From Micractinium sp. NFX-FRZ (lineage: Eukaryota; Chlorophyta; Trebouxiophyceae; Chlorellales; Chlorellaceae), in assembly GCA_029339195.1 (NCBI GenBank), contig JAPTJF010000361.1:1-64000 (forward strand): a stretch of 64,000 nt of DNA, read 5' to 3'. A program made the position numbers and the translations under genes. The notes beneath the pieces are model-generated. The model was not told the origin of the DNA, did not search any database, and saw only the letters and a list, made by a program, of their open reading frames with translations. Shown in pieces: positions 24,989 through 37,313 of this stretch (position 1 is its first letter; every line of letters begins with the position of its first letter).

Positions 24989-25995
24989 ATGACGACGCCT
25001 AGAGTTTGCAAGGGTTTGCGGACGGAATGCGCCACTGGAGACACTTGCCGACACGCCTTCCTCACCGCTGCTCCTCTCAGGCGGCCCCACAAGCGCCGAA
25101 GAGTGACAAAATGCAGCATGGAACGCAGGCAGCTGGGCAGCAGCGACCTTCAAGTCTCCACCCTCTGCTTTGGTGGGTCACCGCCGCTGCCCGCCTCCTC
25201 TCGCCCGCCTGCCCACCTGCCTGCCGTCCTGCCTGCGGCCCTCTTAACACCCAAGGTCGCCGTCCACCCTCCCCTACCGTTATTCCACGTGGCCAACAGG
25301 AACCATGCTGTTTGGGGAGAGCACGCCTGTGGAGGGCGCAGAGCGGCTGCTGAGCCAGGCGGTAGAGGCGGGCATCAACTTTTTCGACACAGCGGAAATG
25401 TACCCTGTGCCGCAGCAGGCGGAAACGCAGGTGGGCGGGCAAGGTGTACGGGTGCGTGTGTATGCTGTGGCAATCACGCAGTGGGTGACTCTGCAGTTCC
25501 GCAGCACGCAAAGCGCAGTTTTGCCCCGCCCCGGCACAGGGGTGTGGGGTGCTGGGCCGGGATGCAGCGTGTTGTGCCGAGGCTGGCTTGCTGGCAAGGT
25601 GGCGTAACACATGATGAAACACATGTATTGGGACCACGAGTACCACACTGGAACGCATTGATGGGCAGCCCCGCGCCCCCCCTCTTGCCTGCCTGTGGCA
25701 TTGAATGTGCCCTACTACTGCAGGGGCGGTCTGAAGAGATCCTTGGATCCTGGCTGAAGCATCAGCCACGGGGGCGGGATGCCTTCATAGTGGCTACCAA
25801 GGTGGCGGGGCCTGGGGGCATGGGCTGGCTGCGGGGCGGGCCCGCCAGGCTGGACGGCGCCAACATCAGCGCTGCGCTGGACGCCAGCCTGGCGCGACTG
25901 GGCACGGATTACGTCGACCTGCTGCAGCTGCACTGGCCAGACAGGTGGGGGGCTGGCGGCTTGGGGTGGGGGGTTGGGGTGGGGTGAACCCAGTG

Positions 25996-26030
<35 letters not shown>

Positions 26031-28034
26031 GCTGCCAGTCTGGCGCGACTGGTCACAAAGCATGTTGACCTGCTGCAGCATGTTCACCTGCTGCACTGCC
26101 GGACAGGCGTGGCGAGGGCGACGCAGGGCTTCGCAGGGCAGGGCGGGCGAGTTGCGGGACGGGGCGACGGATTGCATACCCACCCACAACCGTGCCCCCT
26201 CCTCAGAACTGTCCCACTACTGGCACACCGATAGGGTTTGCACTCGTTTGCGACCATGCATGCATGGCATCCGCCCGCCCCCCCAACCTTCCTGTCCCGC
26301 CCACCTCTAGGCCGCCCACCTTTCTTCCATTCCCCCCACCCAGATACATCCCAATGTTTGGGGACCTGGATTACGACCCAGGCATGGCGTACGCCGCCTG
26401 CAGCTTCGAGGACCAGTTGGAGGCGCTGGGCAGGGCGGTGGCGGCTGGCAAGGTGAGGGGTGGGAGGCAGGGCGGTGGCGGCTGGCAAGGCATGGGAGGC
26501 AGGGCGGTGGCGGCTGGCGAGGTAAGGGAGGGGGTCCTGCCCGGGCAGGCTGAGCTGGAGCTGGGTTACGGAGGGTGTGGCTTCCGGGAGTGATGGGGGT
26601 AGGGCACCATCTGACGCTGGTTGTGGCTCAAGCAGCACCGGGCATCGAGACCGCAGGTGCCTGCAGGCTGCAGCGGGCAGCAGGCTTTCAGCTTTCCTGC
26701 CGCTCGCTGCCCGAGCTCACGGGGCTCCCCCTCTGCCTGCTTTGGGCTCCACTTTGCAGGTGCGGCACGTGGGGCTGAGCAACGAGACGCCCTACGGCCT
26801 CATGCGCTTCTGCCAGCTGGGTGAGCAGAGCAGAGCAGAGCAGAGCGCTCAAGTGGTGAACCCGTTCTCACCATGCCGACTGTTCAACTTTATGTGTGGC
26901 TTGTGCCGCATTGGCTGCACCCTGGCATCGCTAGGGTGGGAGGGCTACTCCAAGTTTGTCGGGCAGGATGGTTGCACCTGCTAGGCTGTCATCCGGCTGC
27001 CGGCCCACTCCCTGCGCCCTGGCCCCTCCCCCTGCCCCCTGGCCCCTGCAGCTGCCAGCCGCCCCAGCCTGCCGCCCATCGTGTCGCTCCAAAACGCGTA
27101 CAGCCTGCTCTGCCGAACCTTTGATGCCGGCCTGTGCGAGTGCTGCCACGCCGAGCGCGTGTCGCTTCTGGCCTACTCCCCGCTGGCCATGGGCCTGCTG
27201 ACGGGGAAGTACCTGGCGCCAGGTGGCGGCCCTCCCGAGGCCAGGTGGGCGGAGCAGGGCAGGGCAGGCTTGCAGCGGAGGGCGGGGCGGAGCGGGCAGG
27301 GGAGGGGGACAGTCGTGCGTGGGGTTGCACATGGGTGCATGTTGGGGGGTGCTGGGCAGGGTGTGAGGGGAGGACAGTATGTATGCACTGGCACACAACC
27401 AGAGCAAAGGGAGGCCAACATGCCTCCCTGCCTAGCGGTATACTATACTGCAGCGCATCCCCTCTCCTCAGCTGCCTGCCACATCTGTACCTTTCCCTCA
27501 GGCTGAACCGGTACCGTGGGCGGTATGCCGAGGCGGAGTCGCGGTACGGCCCCAAGCCCAATGTGCGGGAGGCGGGTAAGCACCCACCTGCCTGCCTGCC
27601 TGCCATGGGTGCATGCGGGCTCCCACCCACGCAAGAGTGCTTGCTAGGACCCCTGCTGCCGGCGGAGCTGCTGTGCTGCTGTGCCATGCTGTCACGCCCA
27701 GGCGAGCGCAGCCACTCGCTCTGCCCGCCCCTGCAATGCCTGCTCGCCCCGCGTGCCACCCCGCTCCTTGCCCCCCCACACGCCCTCTAAACTGCTTGTG
27801 TCTGCTGCAGTGGCGGCTTACTGCGCGCTGGCAGCTGACTGGGGCATGTCTGGCGCCAGCCTGGCGATGCGCTTTGTGCTGGGCCACCCGCTGGTGGCCA
27901 GCGCCGTCGTGGGCGCCACGTCAGCACAGCAGCTGGAAGAGCTGGTGGCTGCAGCTGCATCCCCTCCCCTGGAGGCTGAGCTGGCAGCGGCGGTGGATGC
28001 GATACACCAGCGGTACCCAAACCCCACGCCGTGA
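24989..28034 (+). CDS. Aldo/keto reductase, Tas-like
   Basis: Eight exons: 24989-25172, 25300-25430, 25724-25944, 26344-26452, 26760-26820, 27052-27244, 27502-27575 and 27811-28034. Phases agree, giving 398 aa. The AKR tetrad is visible: D91 and Y96 in FFDTAEMYP, K131 in VATK, H175 in LLQLHWPDR. VGLSNETPYG and YSPLAMGLLTGKY are typical. FFDTAEMYPVP plus the long insert after the active-site Lys is characteristic of Tas/YghZ-type AKRs, NADPH-dependent reductases of aldehydes or ketones. The natural substrate is unknown. The N-terminal 40 residues before MERRQLG are basic and Cys/Thr-rich. They may be a plastid/mitochondrial targeting peptide, or translation may begin at Met 25117. Introns 3 and 4 contain junction echoes. 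Confidence 0.95.
25999..26029 (+). repeat. (GT)n microsatellite
   Basis: About 15 GT dinucleotides lie in AKR intron 3, just before the exon-3 echo. Confidence 0.95.
26031..26112 (+). repeat. Donor-side echo of AKR exon 3
   Basis: GCCAGTCTGGCGCGACTGG, GTTGACCTGCTGCAGCATG and CTGCACTGCCGGACAGGCGTGG follow the order of the end of exon 3 (25883-25944), with a small internal repeat of the CTGCTG part. The donor GACAG|GT has become GACAG|GC. Confidence 0.9.
26453..26526 (+). repeat. Two donor-side echoes of AKR exon 4
   Basis: GGCAGGGCGGTGGCGGCTGG is present in the exon end (26429-26448) and twice more in the intron. The last copy is followed by CGAGGTAAGG, a strong alternative donor that would add a short in-frame or frame-shifting extension. 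Confidence 0.93.
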
Positions 28035-28290
28035 GGACGTGAGGCAGCTGGACAGGCAGGAGTACTTGATTCGTAGGTAGGTAGCAGGCAGGGGATCTCT
28101 GATTTCTTAAAGTGTTATGACCTTGGCATTGATGTAATAAACACATTAAGCGAGAGTTTGGCCACGCTGCCGCCTGGTGTGCCTGCTGGCGGCAGACGGG
28201 GCGGGGCGCAACCCACCTCTTCCTTGATTCCTGTCGGCCTCTTGTTTGGCGCGCTTCCTGCGTCCTGATCGCGCTGGAAACACTTTCTGG
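28035..28290. other. AKR 3' UTR and upstream region of the DCD-like gene
   Basis: This 256-bp tandem (head-to-tail) intergenic stretch has no gene. It carries the TGTAA motif for the AKR. Confidence 0.6.
28133..28137 (+). terminator. TGTAA poly(A) signal of the aldo/keto reductase
   Basis: TGTAA in an AT-rich context (GATGTAATAAACAC) lies 99 nt past the stop codon. This is the best-placed poly(A) signal in the window. Confidence 0.6.
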
Positions 28291-30316
28291 ATGGCGTCTA
28301 GCGACGCTGAGGCCCCTCAAGCCGAGGAGGGGCTGGGTCGCACCGAGGAGGTGCCGGCTTGTCGGCTGACCAACCCTTTCGACCCATCCAAACCCAAGCA
28401 CGCACTGTGGGCTGTGTTGGCGGGCTACCCAAACGGCGCTAGTATGAACACGATTTTGGGCGACCCGCTGCTGGCGGAGCTGTGGCCGGCGTCCAAAACG
28501 AGGTCCAAGCAACAGGTGTGTGGTTCGTGCAGGCGCGCAATAGTGTCTTGGGGCTTGGGGCACCTGCTCTCCTTGTTGTGATGTTGCCGCCGCTGCTGCC
28601 GCCGCCCACCCCAGCTGCCGCTCCGCCCCATTTGACGGCTGCAGATCGGCGCGGAGCTTGGCAGCGACCGCCCAAAGAAGTACTTTCTGAACAACTTTGG
28701 AGGCACCAAGGGCATGTGGGGTCTGACGGCACTGGCAGGCAGTGCGGCAGCGGCGGGCGCAGGTGCAGGCGGCGGCAGCGCGGCGGCGGTGGACGGCGGC
28801 GGGCACGTGCCGCCCGGCAACAGCAGCACTGCGGCTCCCTGGGCCGGGGCCACCTCTGAGCTGCTGAGCCGGGAGCTGAGCAAGAAATGCGTCAGCGTCT
28901 GGTGGGAGAGCTCGAAGAAGTTCCGAGAGGGACGCATCTTTGGTGGGTGCTGGGCGGTGGCATGGGTGGGTGTGGGGAGTGGTTTGTTCCAGAGTGCGTG
29001 CTGGTGCGCACCCACCGCAGCACAAGCCTGGGTGTGAGCAGGGCAGCAGCAAGATGGCCAGCCTGCCCTCCACCTGGCAGGACGTAGTTTGAAAAAAGCA
29101 ATACGGCTGTATGGTACTGCTTTCTGTGAGACTTGGGGCAGCGTATTTGCTCTCTTCACCGTGCCCGCTGTGCCTGGCCCACCCTGGCCTGCAGGCACCG
29201 TGTGCGAGGGCCCCCTGCTTCTGCTGGAGGTGCAGTATGAGAGCAAGACAGGTGAGGAGGGTGGGCAGGCCAGTCAGGGAGGGCGGGTGGGCGGTTGAGG
29301 GGCAGTCCACAGACAGGCAGGCTGTTGGTTGCCGGCAGGACAGCGTCGTTGAGAATTGACCTGCAGGCAGAGCATGCATCCCTTCTCCTGCTTCCGCCCT
29401 TTACGTGTGGTGTAGCTCAAGCAAATTTGTTTATGCGCCTGTCCCTCGTGTGTTGCAGAGGAGTGGATGCAGCCCACCCAGTTTCGCGTGGCAAATGCAG
29501 AAGGGGAAACGGTAAGTGGGTGGGTGGGTGGTTGGGCAGAGGGGGCTACCAGGGTGATAGAGAGACATATAGCTTTGCATTGTAATTTACATTGTAAGAT
29601 ACAGGTGCCTTCTTCTGCCCCAAAGCAACGTCAGCCATTTCGTTTGTGCTTGAAGCACCCTCTCCTTTCTGGGCTGGGTGCTGGCTTCTGCTGGCTCCTT
29701 CGGCAGCTCTGCTGTGTTGCTCAAGGCTGGGAGCCAGCTGCCCCTCTGTCTGATGGTGTCACGTGTACCCCACGTTTCCCTGTGTGTGCCTCCCCCACCC
29801 TCCCCCACAGATGGTGGTGGTTCAGGAGTACGTTGTGTACGTGTGGGATGCTGCCACTGGGCGCTACGTGCCGGAAGCAACCCGCAGAGCCGAGACGCTG
29901 GGAGAGGGCGCAGTGGCGGCGGGAGCGGCGGCACCCGCAGGGCAAGCCTCAGGAGTGGTGGCTAGCGAGGGCACGGCGGCCGCTGCAGGCAGCCAGGCGC
30001 AAGCAGCGGCGGCGGCCAGCCCGCCTGCGGGGCCCAGCCCCAGGCAGCAGCAGCAGCATGTGTCGGCGGCGCCCGCCAATCCGACTGGCAGCAGCAGCAG
30101 TAGTGGGGCACGTATCCGGAAGGCGGGGGGTGACACCAGCTTGAAGCGGTGGTGGCAGCAGGCAGTGACTGGTCAGCTTGACGCCTCCTCCCCAAGGCAG
30201 CCCCTAGCTGTGTCGCCAGGGCAGGCAACGCCGGCTGGCAGCGAGGTGCAGGGGGTGCCAGCTGCAACAGCAGCAGCAGGACCAGGAGCGGCCAGAAAGC
30301 AGCAACAGGAGCGGCA

Positions 30317-30347
<31 letters not shown>

Positions 30348-30606
30348 GAGGCAGTTCCGCTAGCTGAGCCTGAAGAGACGCCTGCAGCTGCGCAGGGGCG
30401 GGCGCAGCAGGCAGCCGTGGCGTCAATGCCGCCAGCGCAGCAGGCAGAGGCGCAGCAGGCAGAGGCGCCGCAGGCAGCCCTGGAATCAGTGCCGCAAGCA
30501 ACCATGCCGCCAGCGCAGGCACAGGTCCAGCAGCAGGAGGCAACTGAGGCATCAAAGCAGGGGCAGGAGCAGCAGAAAACGCCCTTCAAGCCTGTGCCTC
30601 AAAACC

Positions 30607-30655
<49 letters not shown>

Positions 30656-33600
30656 ACTGCAGGAGCCGGAGCAACCACAGGCAAGGCAGCTGGATCAGCA
30701 GCAGCCTCAGCCGCAGCTGCCTCAGAAGCAAGAGGAGCAGCCTCAACCCCAGCCACAGCAGCCACCTCAACAGCAGCAGGCACAGCAGCAGCTACCCCAG
30801 CCACCGCAGCCGCCGCCACAGCAGCAAGAGGAGCAGCAGCCACCCCAGGCACAGCAGGGGCAGCAGCCACCCCACCAGCAGCAGCAGAAGCAGCAGCCGC
30901 AGGACAGCGCTAGGGAGGCGCCCGCTGCTGCAGCCCCTCATCCTGCGGGTGGCATTAGGCAGCTCAAGCAGCAAGTGCAGCAAAAGCAGCAGCTGCAGGA
31001 GCATGGAGCGGCTGCCAAGGGCGGGGCCGGCACGCCGGCAGCGTCACCGCCAACGTCGCCGCAGAAGAAGCAGGTGCCCGGCGCCAGCGCTGCTGCAGGT
31101 TCTCCGCCTGGCAAGCAGCAGGGCCGGCAGGAGGCAGGAGAAGCAAAGAAGCGGCGTCGTGAGGGCGAGGCCGAGCAACAGCAGCCGCTGCAGCGCAAGC
31201 GGCAGCCTGGCCAGCAAGCCGAGCAGCCTGGCGGCAAGCGGCCGAAAGCAGCAGTGCCTGCTGCCGCCCCTGCTGCCCCTGCTGCTGCCAAGGGTTTCAC
31301 GATTCCCAAGCGGCAGGCGGCAGTGCCAGCAGCTGCTGCAGAGGAGAAGCCGGCAGCAGGTGGCAGCAGCAAAGGCAAGGCAGCGGCGGCTCCTGCCCCG
31401 TTCCGCATTCCTAAAGCGCCGGCAGCAGCGCAGCAGCCAGAGCCAGGCCCTGAGCGGGCAGAGCGGGCGGAGCGTGGGGATCGAGCAGAGCGGGCAGACC
31501 GTGCCGGCAGCACAGGCAACAAGAGGCAGTGCTTGCCACAAGCCGAGGCGCCAGCTCCGCCAGCAGGTGACAGCTGCAGTCAGCAGCAGCAGCACCCACA
31601 GCAGCAGCAGCGTGGGCGGCCAGAGCCTGCCCCCGCGCCACACTCCCGGCCTCAGTCCCAACAGGAGCAGCAGCATGGACGGCCCGAGGCTGCCCCTCTG
31701 CCGCACTCCCGGCCCCACTCCCAGCAGGCGGCGCAGCAGCAGCAGCCCCAGGATACCCGGAGGCAGCGCTCGCCGCCCCCCGACCTGTCGCACCAAATTG
31801 GGCAGCAGCTGATGCGCAGCAGCTGCTCCAAGATTGTCAGGTCAGAGTGGCGCGGCTGCTGGGGCGCCGCTGCCGGGGAGCTGCTGTTGCTGGTGACGCA
31901 TGCACAGCACTGCAGGCGCCATCCCACCCCTGTGGGGTCTTCTCCTGCTGCTCTTCTGCTGCTGCCGCTCGTGCTGCTGCCACTGCACCGCCCCTCACAC
32001 TGCCCTGACTGGACTGTCTGTTGCCGCCTGCCAGAACAGCCTGTCCCTCAACGCACCCTGGCCTCCTGCCCCGCCCCGCCTGCAGGAACATGGGCATCGT
32101 GCGCTGGGCCACGCCCGCCGCCGAGGCAGCGCTCCCCGCGCCCCCGCCCAGCGAGCAGGCCGCGGCGGCTGCGGCCCCGCTGGTGCTCGCGCTGCGGCAG
32201 CGGCTGGCGGCAGCCGGGCCCTGGCCCAGCGGCGGCACGCTGCTGCCGGCGGAAGCCGCCCGGGAGGAGCCCCTGCCAGCTGGCGTCTACCACGGCCGCA
32301 TCTTCATTTCCAAGCGGGAGACGCTGAGCGCGTGCATGGAGCGCAGCACGTTTGTCAGCAACAGGTGCGGGGGGCACGGCTGGGCTGGGTTGGTCAGCAG
32401 CAGATGTGAGGCACGGCTGGGTTTGGAGGGCTGTAGCCGGGCTCTCGCCACTCGAGTCCCTACCGCCTGTCAGTTACACCTCTTTGCACTGTGCTCTCAC
32501 ACCCCATCCTCCCCTCCCTGGATCTGGAGCACCTGCAGGGGGGCATGCCGGCGGCCGGGGCCCCCAAACTTGTACTTATCTCCTGTTGGTTGCGGCCCCG
32601 CACACACTCTTCACACCTCCCCCTGGCATGTCCATCTCATCCGTTGCCTGCAGCTCCCTGGACCTGGAGCACCTGCAGGAGGGCATGCTGGCGGTGATGC
32701 ACAGCCTGGACGAGCGCCTCATCTACGGCTGCTTCAAGGTGCGAGGTGCCAAGGTGTGGGACAGTTGTAAATCGGAAATGCAGACAGGCGCATGCGGGCG
32801 TTGGGTGGGGGGGGTGGATGGGTGGGCGAACGGTAGCCGGGGCAAGCAGCCGGCGCCTGCGCGCTTCCCACACGCACCCTGCCCCTCCCTGCCCCTCCCC
32901 CAACGCATGCACACGCGCAGATTGTGGACTGGGGCGTGCGGCTGGACAAGGGCTTCCCCTTCCCCGACTTTAAGTACCATGTGCGGGTGCAGCCCATGCT
33001 CCTGTTCCAGGTGAGGGACCACGGGGTGCAGCCACATGTGCACTTGGCGTGGTGCAACCTGGCATGAGGTTGAGACGCAAGGGATGCGCCGGCCAGCCGT
33101 AAGCAGAGAGGCCAAAGAGCAGCCGTGAGTAACACCCAGCCTCCCATGCCCATCGCCTGCCTTCACCCTCACCCCCCCGCCCCCTCCCCCCACTCGCCTG
33201 CCCCCGCTACCAGCCACCCCTCAAAAGCCTGATTGGCAGCGCCTCTGGGCATGTTTTGTGAGCTCAGGCTGCCGCCCTGCAACCGCCTCCTACAAAAAAA
33301 ACCGGCGTCTCGTGTTCCCCACCCACCCTCGTCACCTCAGGCCACCTCCCCATTGCCTCCTGCGCAAGCCCCACCTTCGCCCTTGCTTCATACGCCAATG
33401 CCCCCCCCCCCACCCACCCACCCACCCACCCACGCCGGCCGCTGCAGCCGGTGCCAGCGGAGCTGCTGGACGCCTTCTGCGAGCGCAAGCTGCACCCCAA
33501 GTCTGGCGAGCGCATGAAGTTCTTCGACCGCCACCTCAGCCAGAAGCAGTGCAAGCAGGTGAGGCAATGGAGGGCCGGATAGGGGGGGCAGGCAGGCAGG

Positions 33601-34045
33601 CAAGCACCGGGAAGGGCGTGTGGGAGCAGGCAGTTCTCGCTCGACCGCCGCCTCGGGTCAATCGTGGGTCCTGCGGAGTTTTGCGTGGGCAGGGTACGTG
33701 GCATGCTGTGGGCAGGGCTCTGCAGTATGGAGCAGCAAAGGCGGGCGGCAGCCCTCTCGGGACACCTCCTCCTGTCCTTTTGCCCTGATCTCTGTCCAGT
33801 GCCTCGCACCCATGCCCCACTGCCCTCTCCTCAAATCCCAACCTCCCCGCCCACACGCCCACCTTCCCTCCCTCCCACCCACTGCCATGCAGCTTTGGGC
33901 GCTGCTTCAGTTCTACAGCCACAAGCTGCACCCGGAGTTTGACATGCGTAACCGCTTTGGGAGGGCCTTTGGCGAGGGGTGGGAGAAGGCGGTTGAGGCA
34001 GCGGCAGCGGCGGCAGGTGCTGCGGCGGGTGAAACCGGCCGCTGA
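28291..34045 (+). CDS. Gln-rich protein with DCD-like C-terminal domain
   Basis: Ten exons: 28291-28515, 28645-28942, 29195-29251, 29459-29511, 29811-31840, 32086-32364, 32654-32738, 32921-33010, 33448-33558 and 33893-34045. They give 1,126 aa in consistent phase. Residues 1-240 are ordered-looking but unrecognised. Residues 260-880 (one 2-kb exon) are Gln/Ala/Pro-rich, with poly-Gln runs and a basic patch (KKRRREGE). Residues about 945-1040 (YHGRIFISKRET, then EGMLAVMHS, LIYGCFK, PDFKYHVRVQP) fit the order of the plant DCD (development and cell death) domain: GxIF start, a middle LF-type strand and an F-x-A/V-Q-V end. This is a moderate match by eye. DCD proteins are stress or cell-death linked, often with Gln-rich or Kelch partners. 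The start could also be an in-frame ATG at 28246. It is likely nuclear or condensate-forming (inference). Confidence 0.85.
32513..32562 (+). repeat. Acceptor-side echo of DCD-like exon 7
   Basis: CTCCCTGGATCTGGAGCACC plus TGCAGGGGGGCATGC copies the first 40 nt of exon 7 (32654 onward), about 135 bp upstream. Confidence 0.92.
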
Positions 34046-34118
34046 ACAGGCTTTGCCCACCAGAATTTCGTGGTGGAGCTTTCGGTTACCTTGTACCAAC
34101 GCGTGTATATGATCTCTT

Positions 34119-34123
34119 TGTAA
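34119..34123 (+). terminator. TGTAA poly(A) signal of the DCD-like gene
   Basis: TGTAA lies 74 nt past the stop codon in locally AT-rich sequence. Confidence 0.55.
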
Positions 34124-34568
34124 GAAGCACATGGATCCGGTGGCTCAACACCGGTGACTGGCCGCACGCCAGCCAGGTCGGCGGCGGAGGCGCCTGCTTC
34201 GCCTGCTGGACAACCGCGCCCTCTCCTTCGCGCAGAGCTTGCAACCTACTCATTTCTGCGCTGACCTGATTTGTGAGGCCTCCGTATCGCGAGCTTTGAG
34301 CAGGGGCCAGCCGACCAGAGGTGCAGCGCCGGATTTTTATTCGCAAGCGGGGCGAGATTGATGCAGACCGAGCGGTGACGCCCCAGGTGGGCGGGGGCCA
34401 ACGTTTGCGGCCTGGCATGCTTGTCCGCCCTTGCACCGCCCCGCCCCGCCGCCTCTCTGTGCCGCGGCTGCCGCTCCCGCCGGGGTGGCGTGACTCAGGC
34501 CAGAGCCCACTTAAGCCAGCCCTCTGATCCTGCTGTTGTGTGCAGCTTCCAACCTTGTACAACGGGCC
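34124..34568. promoter_or_regulatory. Intergenic/promoter region upstream of the ankyrin gene
   Basis: No coding signal is convincing. Short open frames here have no motif. A CAG just before the ATG at 34569 may end a 5'-UTR intron. Confidence 0.4.
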
Positions 34569-37278
34569 ATGGCGGCAGCACCCAGTGGCGCAGCGGCGGC
34601 CAGCGCTCTTTTTGATGCAGTAGTGCGGGTTGACGTGGCAATTGTGAAAGAGCTGGCCACACAAGCGGGCCTGCAAGCATATACAGACCCGACCAGCGGC
34701 TGCACGCCGCTTCACCAGGCCATCCTGCAAGTGGGCGATCGGGTGAGCATGCGGGACCGCGGACCAGGGGGGCGGGTGGCGGGGCGGGTTCGCCGAGCGG
34801 CGGCGGGCAGAGGTGGGCTGGCCATCCTCTTGCAGCGCTCAAACTCGATACAGATTTCTTGAGCCTTGGCGGCCGCTCATGCTGCAAGTCAAGACGTTCA
34901 CTGCTGCCTGCCCCGCCCCTGCACTGTGCAGTACTGGAGGAGGAGCACGGCGTCGTTCAAGGGGTGCTGGCCGCCGCGCAGCGCCCGGCTATCCACAGCA
35001 TACGCACTTGTGGACGCGGCTGGCAGGGAGCAGCTGGCGGCACGCTGCCGTGGCGGCCGCACCGTGCTGCACTGCCTGGCGGAGACGGGGGTGCCGTGGG
35101 CGGCAGAGCACCGAGAGTTTGGAGAGTGCCTGCTGGCTGTGGCGACGGAGGCGGGCGTGAGCGTGGATGTGGCGGACACGGCGGGCGGCGCCACGGCGCT
35201 GCACCAGGCCGCCGAGAGCGGCAGCGGCTTTGCACGGCTGCTGTGGTCGGAGGGCGCAGGTGTCAAGTGAGTGCGAGCTGAGTTGCATTTGCGGCCTACG
35301 TGTGGCCGTGCTGCTGCTGCCTCCTACCTGAACCAAGCAGAGGGACCCAACTGCAACGCATGTACCTGCCTGTGCCTCCCTCTCATATTGTTGTTGTGCC
35401 CGCTACCTGCCTGCCTGCCCGCCCGCCTGCCTGCCGATGCAGCCTCACAGATGCCTCCGGGCACACCGCCCTGGAGGTGGCAGTCATGCACGGGCATGCT
35501 GACCTGGCGAGGATGCTGCTGAATGACAAGGCGTGCAAGGCGCCCGACGGCAGCGCCCTGCTCAAGCTGGCAATTGGGGCGGTGAGCGTGAGGGAGGAGG
35601 ATGTGTGTGCCATAACCCTGCTGCATGCTGCTCTCAACGCACAGCGTCCGCTACCCCGGGTTGCGGCTGGGCGCAGGCGGCGTGCCGCCTGGTATTGAGA
35701 CTTTGTGTCCGTGAATGACGGAAGCTGCGAGATGCAGCAGTGGCAGACCACTGGCTGCCTGTGGCGCACGACTCTCCCACACCAGCCGCTGCCTGCCCCT
35801 GCAGGCGCCAGCCCTCGGCAAATCAGACAGAGCCTCCCGGCAGTTGCATGCCCTGATCGACATGCTGCTGGGGCACGAGAAGGTGGGCGGGCACGGGGTG
35901 GACCCTCAGGGGCGCACCTTCCTCTTCTGGGCGGCATCGCTGTGCGACTCACCCGGAGACGTCCAGCAGTCCCTGCAGCATTTGATCCTCCGTGCGCGCC
36001 AGGCGGGCATCGGCATCAACGCGCAGGTGAGCGAGACGGCTTGCCCCTCCGCCCTGTGTTGATTTGTGCTGCTGTGTGGCGTGCCGGCTGGCTGGGATCC
36101 TTTTGGACTGCACGCTTGTCAGCGGGAGAGCCTGCATAGATTCGGGCGTGCTGTATGTGCCTGCAGGCAGGCAGGCACCCTGCTGTTCTTGATCCCACCT
36201 CAGTGACGCTGCGGTGTGCCAGCTTGCCCCCCTACGCGTCATCCCTACATCCGTGATGCGCCGTCATGCCCACCAACTGCCGTTTGCCTCCTCACCGCCT
36301 GCAGAATGCCGAGGGCAACACGGCGCTCCACGCCTTCATGCAGCAGGCAACCCCCAGGACTTCCCCGCGCTACATAGACACCTGGCTGGTGGAAGGCGCG
36401 GACCCCAGGTGCTTAGCTGCAGCAGCACTTGTGCTCCCCTGCGGCGTGCCCTGCCCACCTGCCCGCCTTGCATCGTGTAGCACACCGCCCCCTCTAGAGT
36501 TGCATGCAGCTGCATATGAGTGGTTGAGGTCCCCCTCATCAGCAGCCTTACACCCATGCTGCCCCACCCCCCGCCGCTCTGATCCTACCCTGCCGTGCCT
36601 TCCACTTGTTGCCGTGTAGCATCCGCAACCATGCCGGCCAGCTCCCAAGCCAGGTGATGAGTGCGGCTGGGCGGCCCAGACTGCTGGTGACCATGCGGCT
36701 GGCAGAGCACCGGCAGCTGGCGCTGACGGCAGCTGCCTCTGAACTGGCGTCAGCGCAGTCGGAGGAAGAGATGTCGGGGAGCGAGTCTGAGCAGGCTCTG
36801 AGCAGCAGCAGTGATGATCGGCTGGCAATGCCAGCTGGAAGCGAGCACGGGCAGCGGAACAAACGGCAGGCCGACCAGCAGGCTGGCAGCGCGGGAGATC
36901 AGCCAGGCAAGCGCCACCAGGGGGCGCGGCGTGCCACTGATAGCGGGGAGCACGCTGTGCGTGGCGGCAGCGACGGCAGCGGCAGCGGCGAAGACAGTGC
37001 CATTGGCAACGGCACCGGCGGCAGCAGCAGAGGGGAGAGAAGGGCTGAGAAAGTACCGGAGCAGGAGCGTCCACATGTGCAGCGGCAGCGCCGGCGGCGC
37101 CCACGCCTGTTTGACTGGCTGCATGGAGCGGATTCCAGCAGCGGCGACGAGTGGGGCGTGGAGGATGCCAGCGAGGATGGCAGCAGCAGCGAGGAAGGAA
37201 GCAGCAGCCAAGGGGAGGACCACAGCACTAGGGAGGCAGCAGAGCGGCCCAAACGGCGGTGCCGGCGAGTGGTTATGG

Positions 37279-37313
<35 letters not shown>

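Noticed and set aside
33395..33435. CCCA repeats in the DCD-like gene as an intronic enhancer
   Set aside because: This is an ordinary pyrimidine-rich tract directly before an acceptor, adequately explained as polypyrimidine tract plus slippage.
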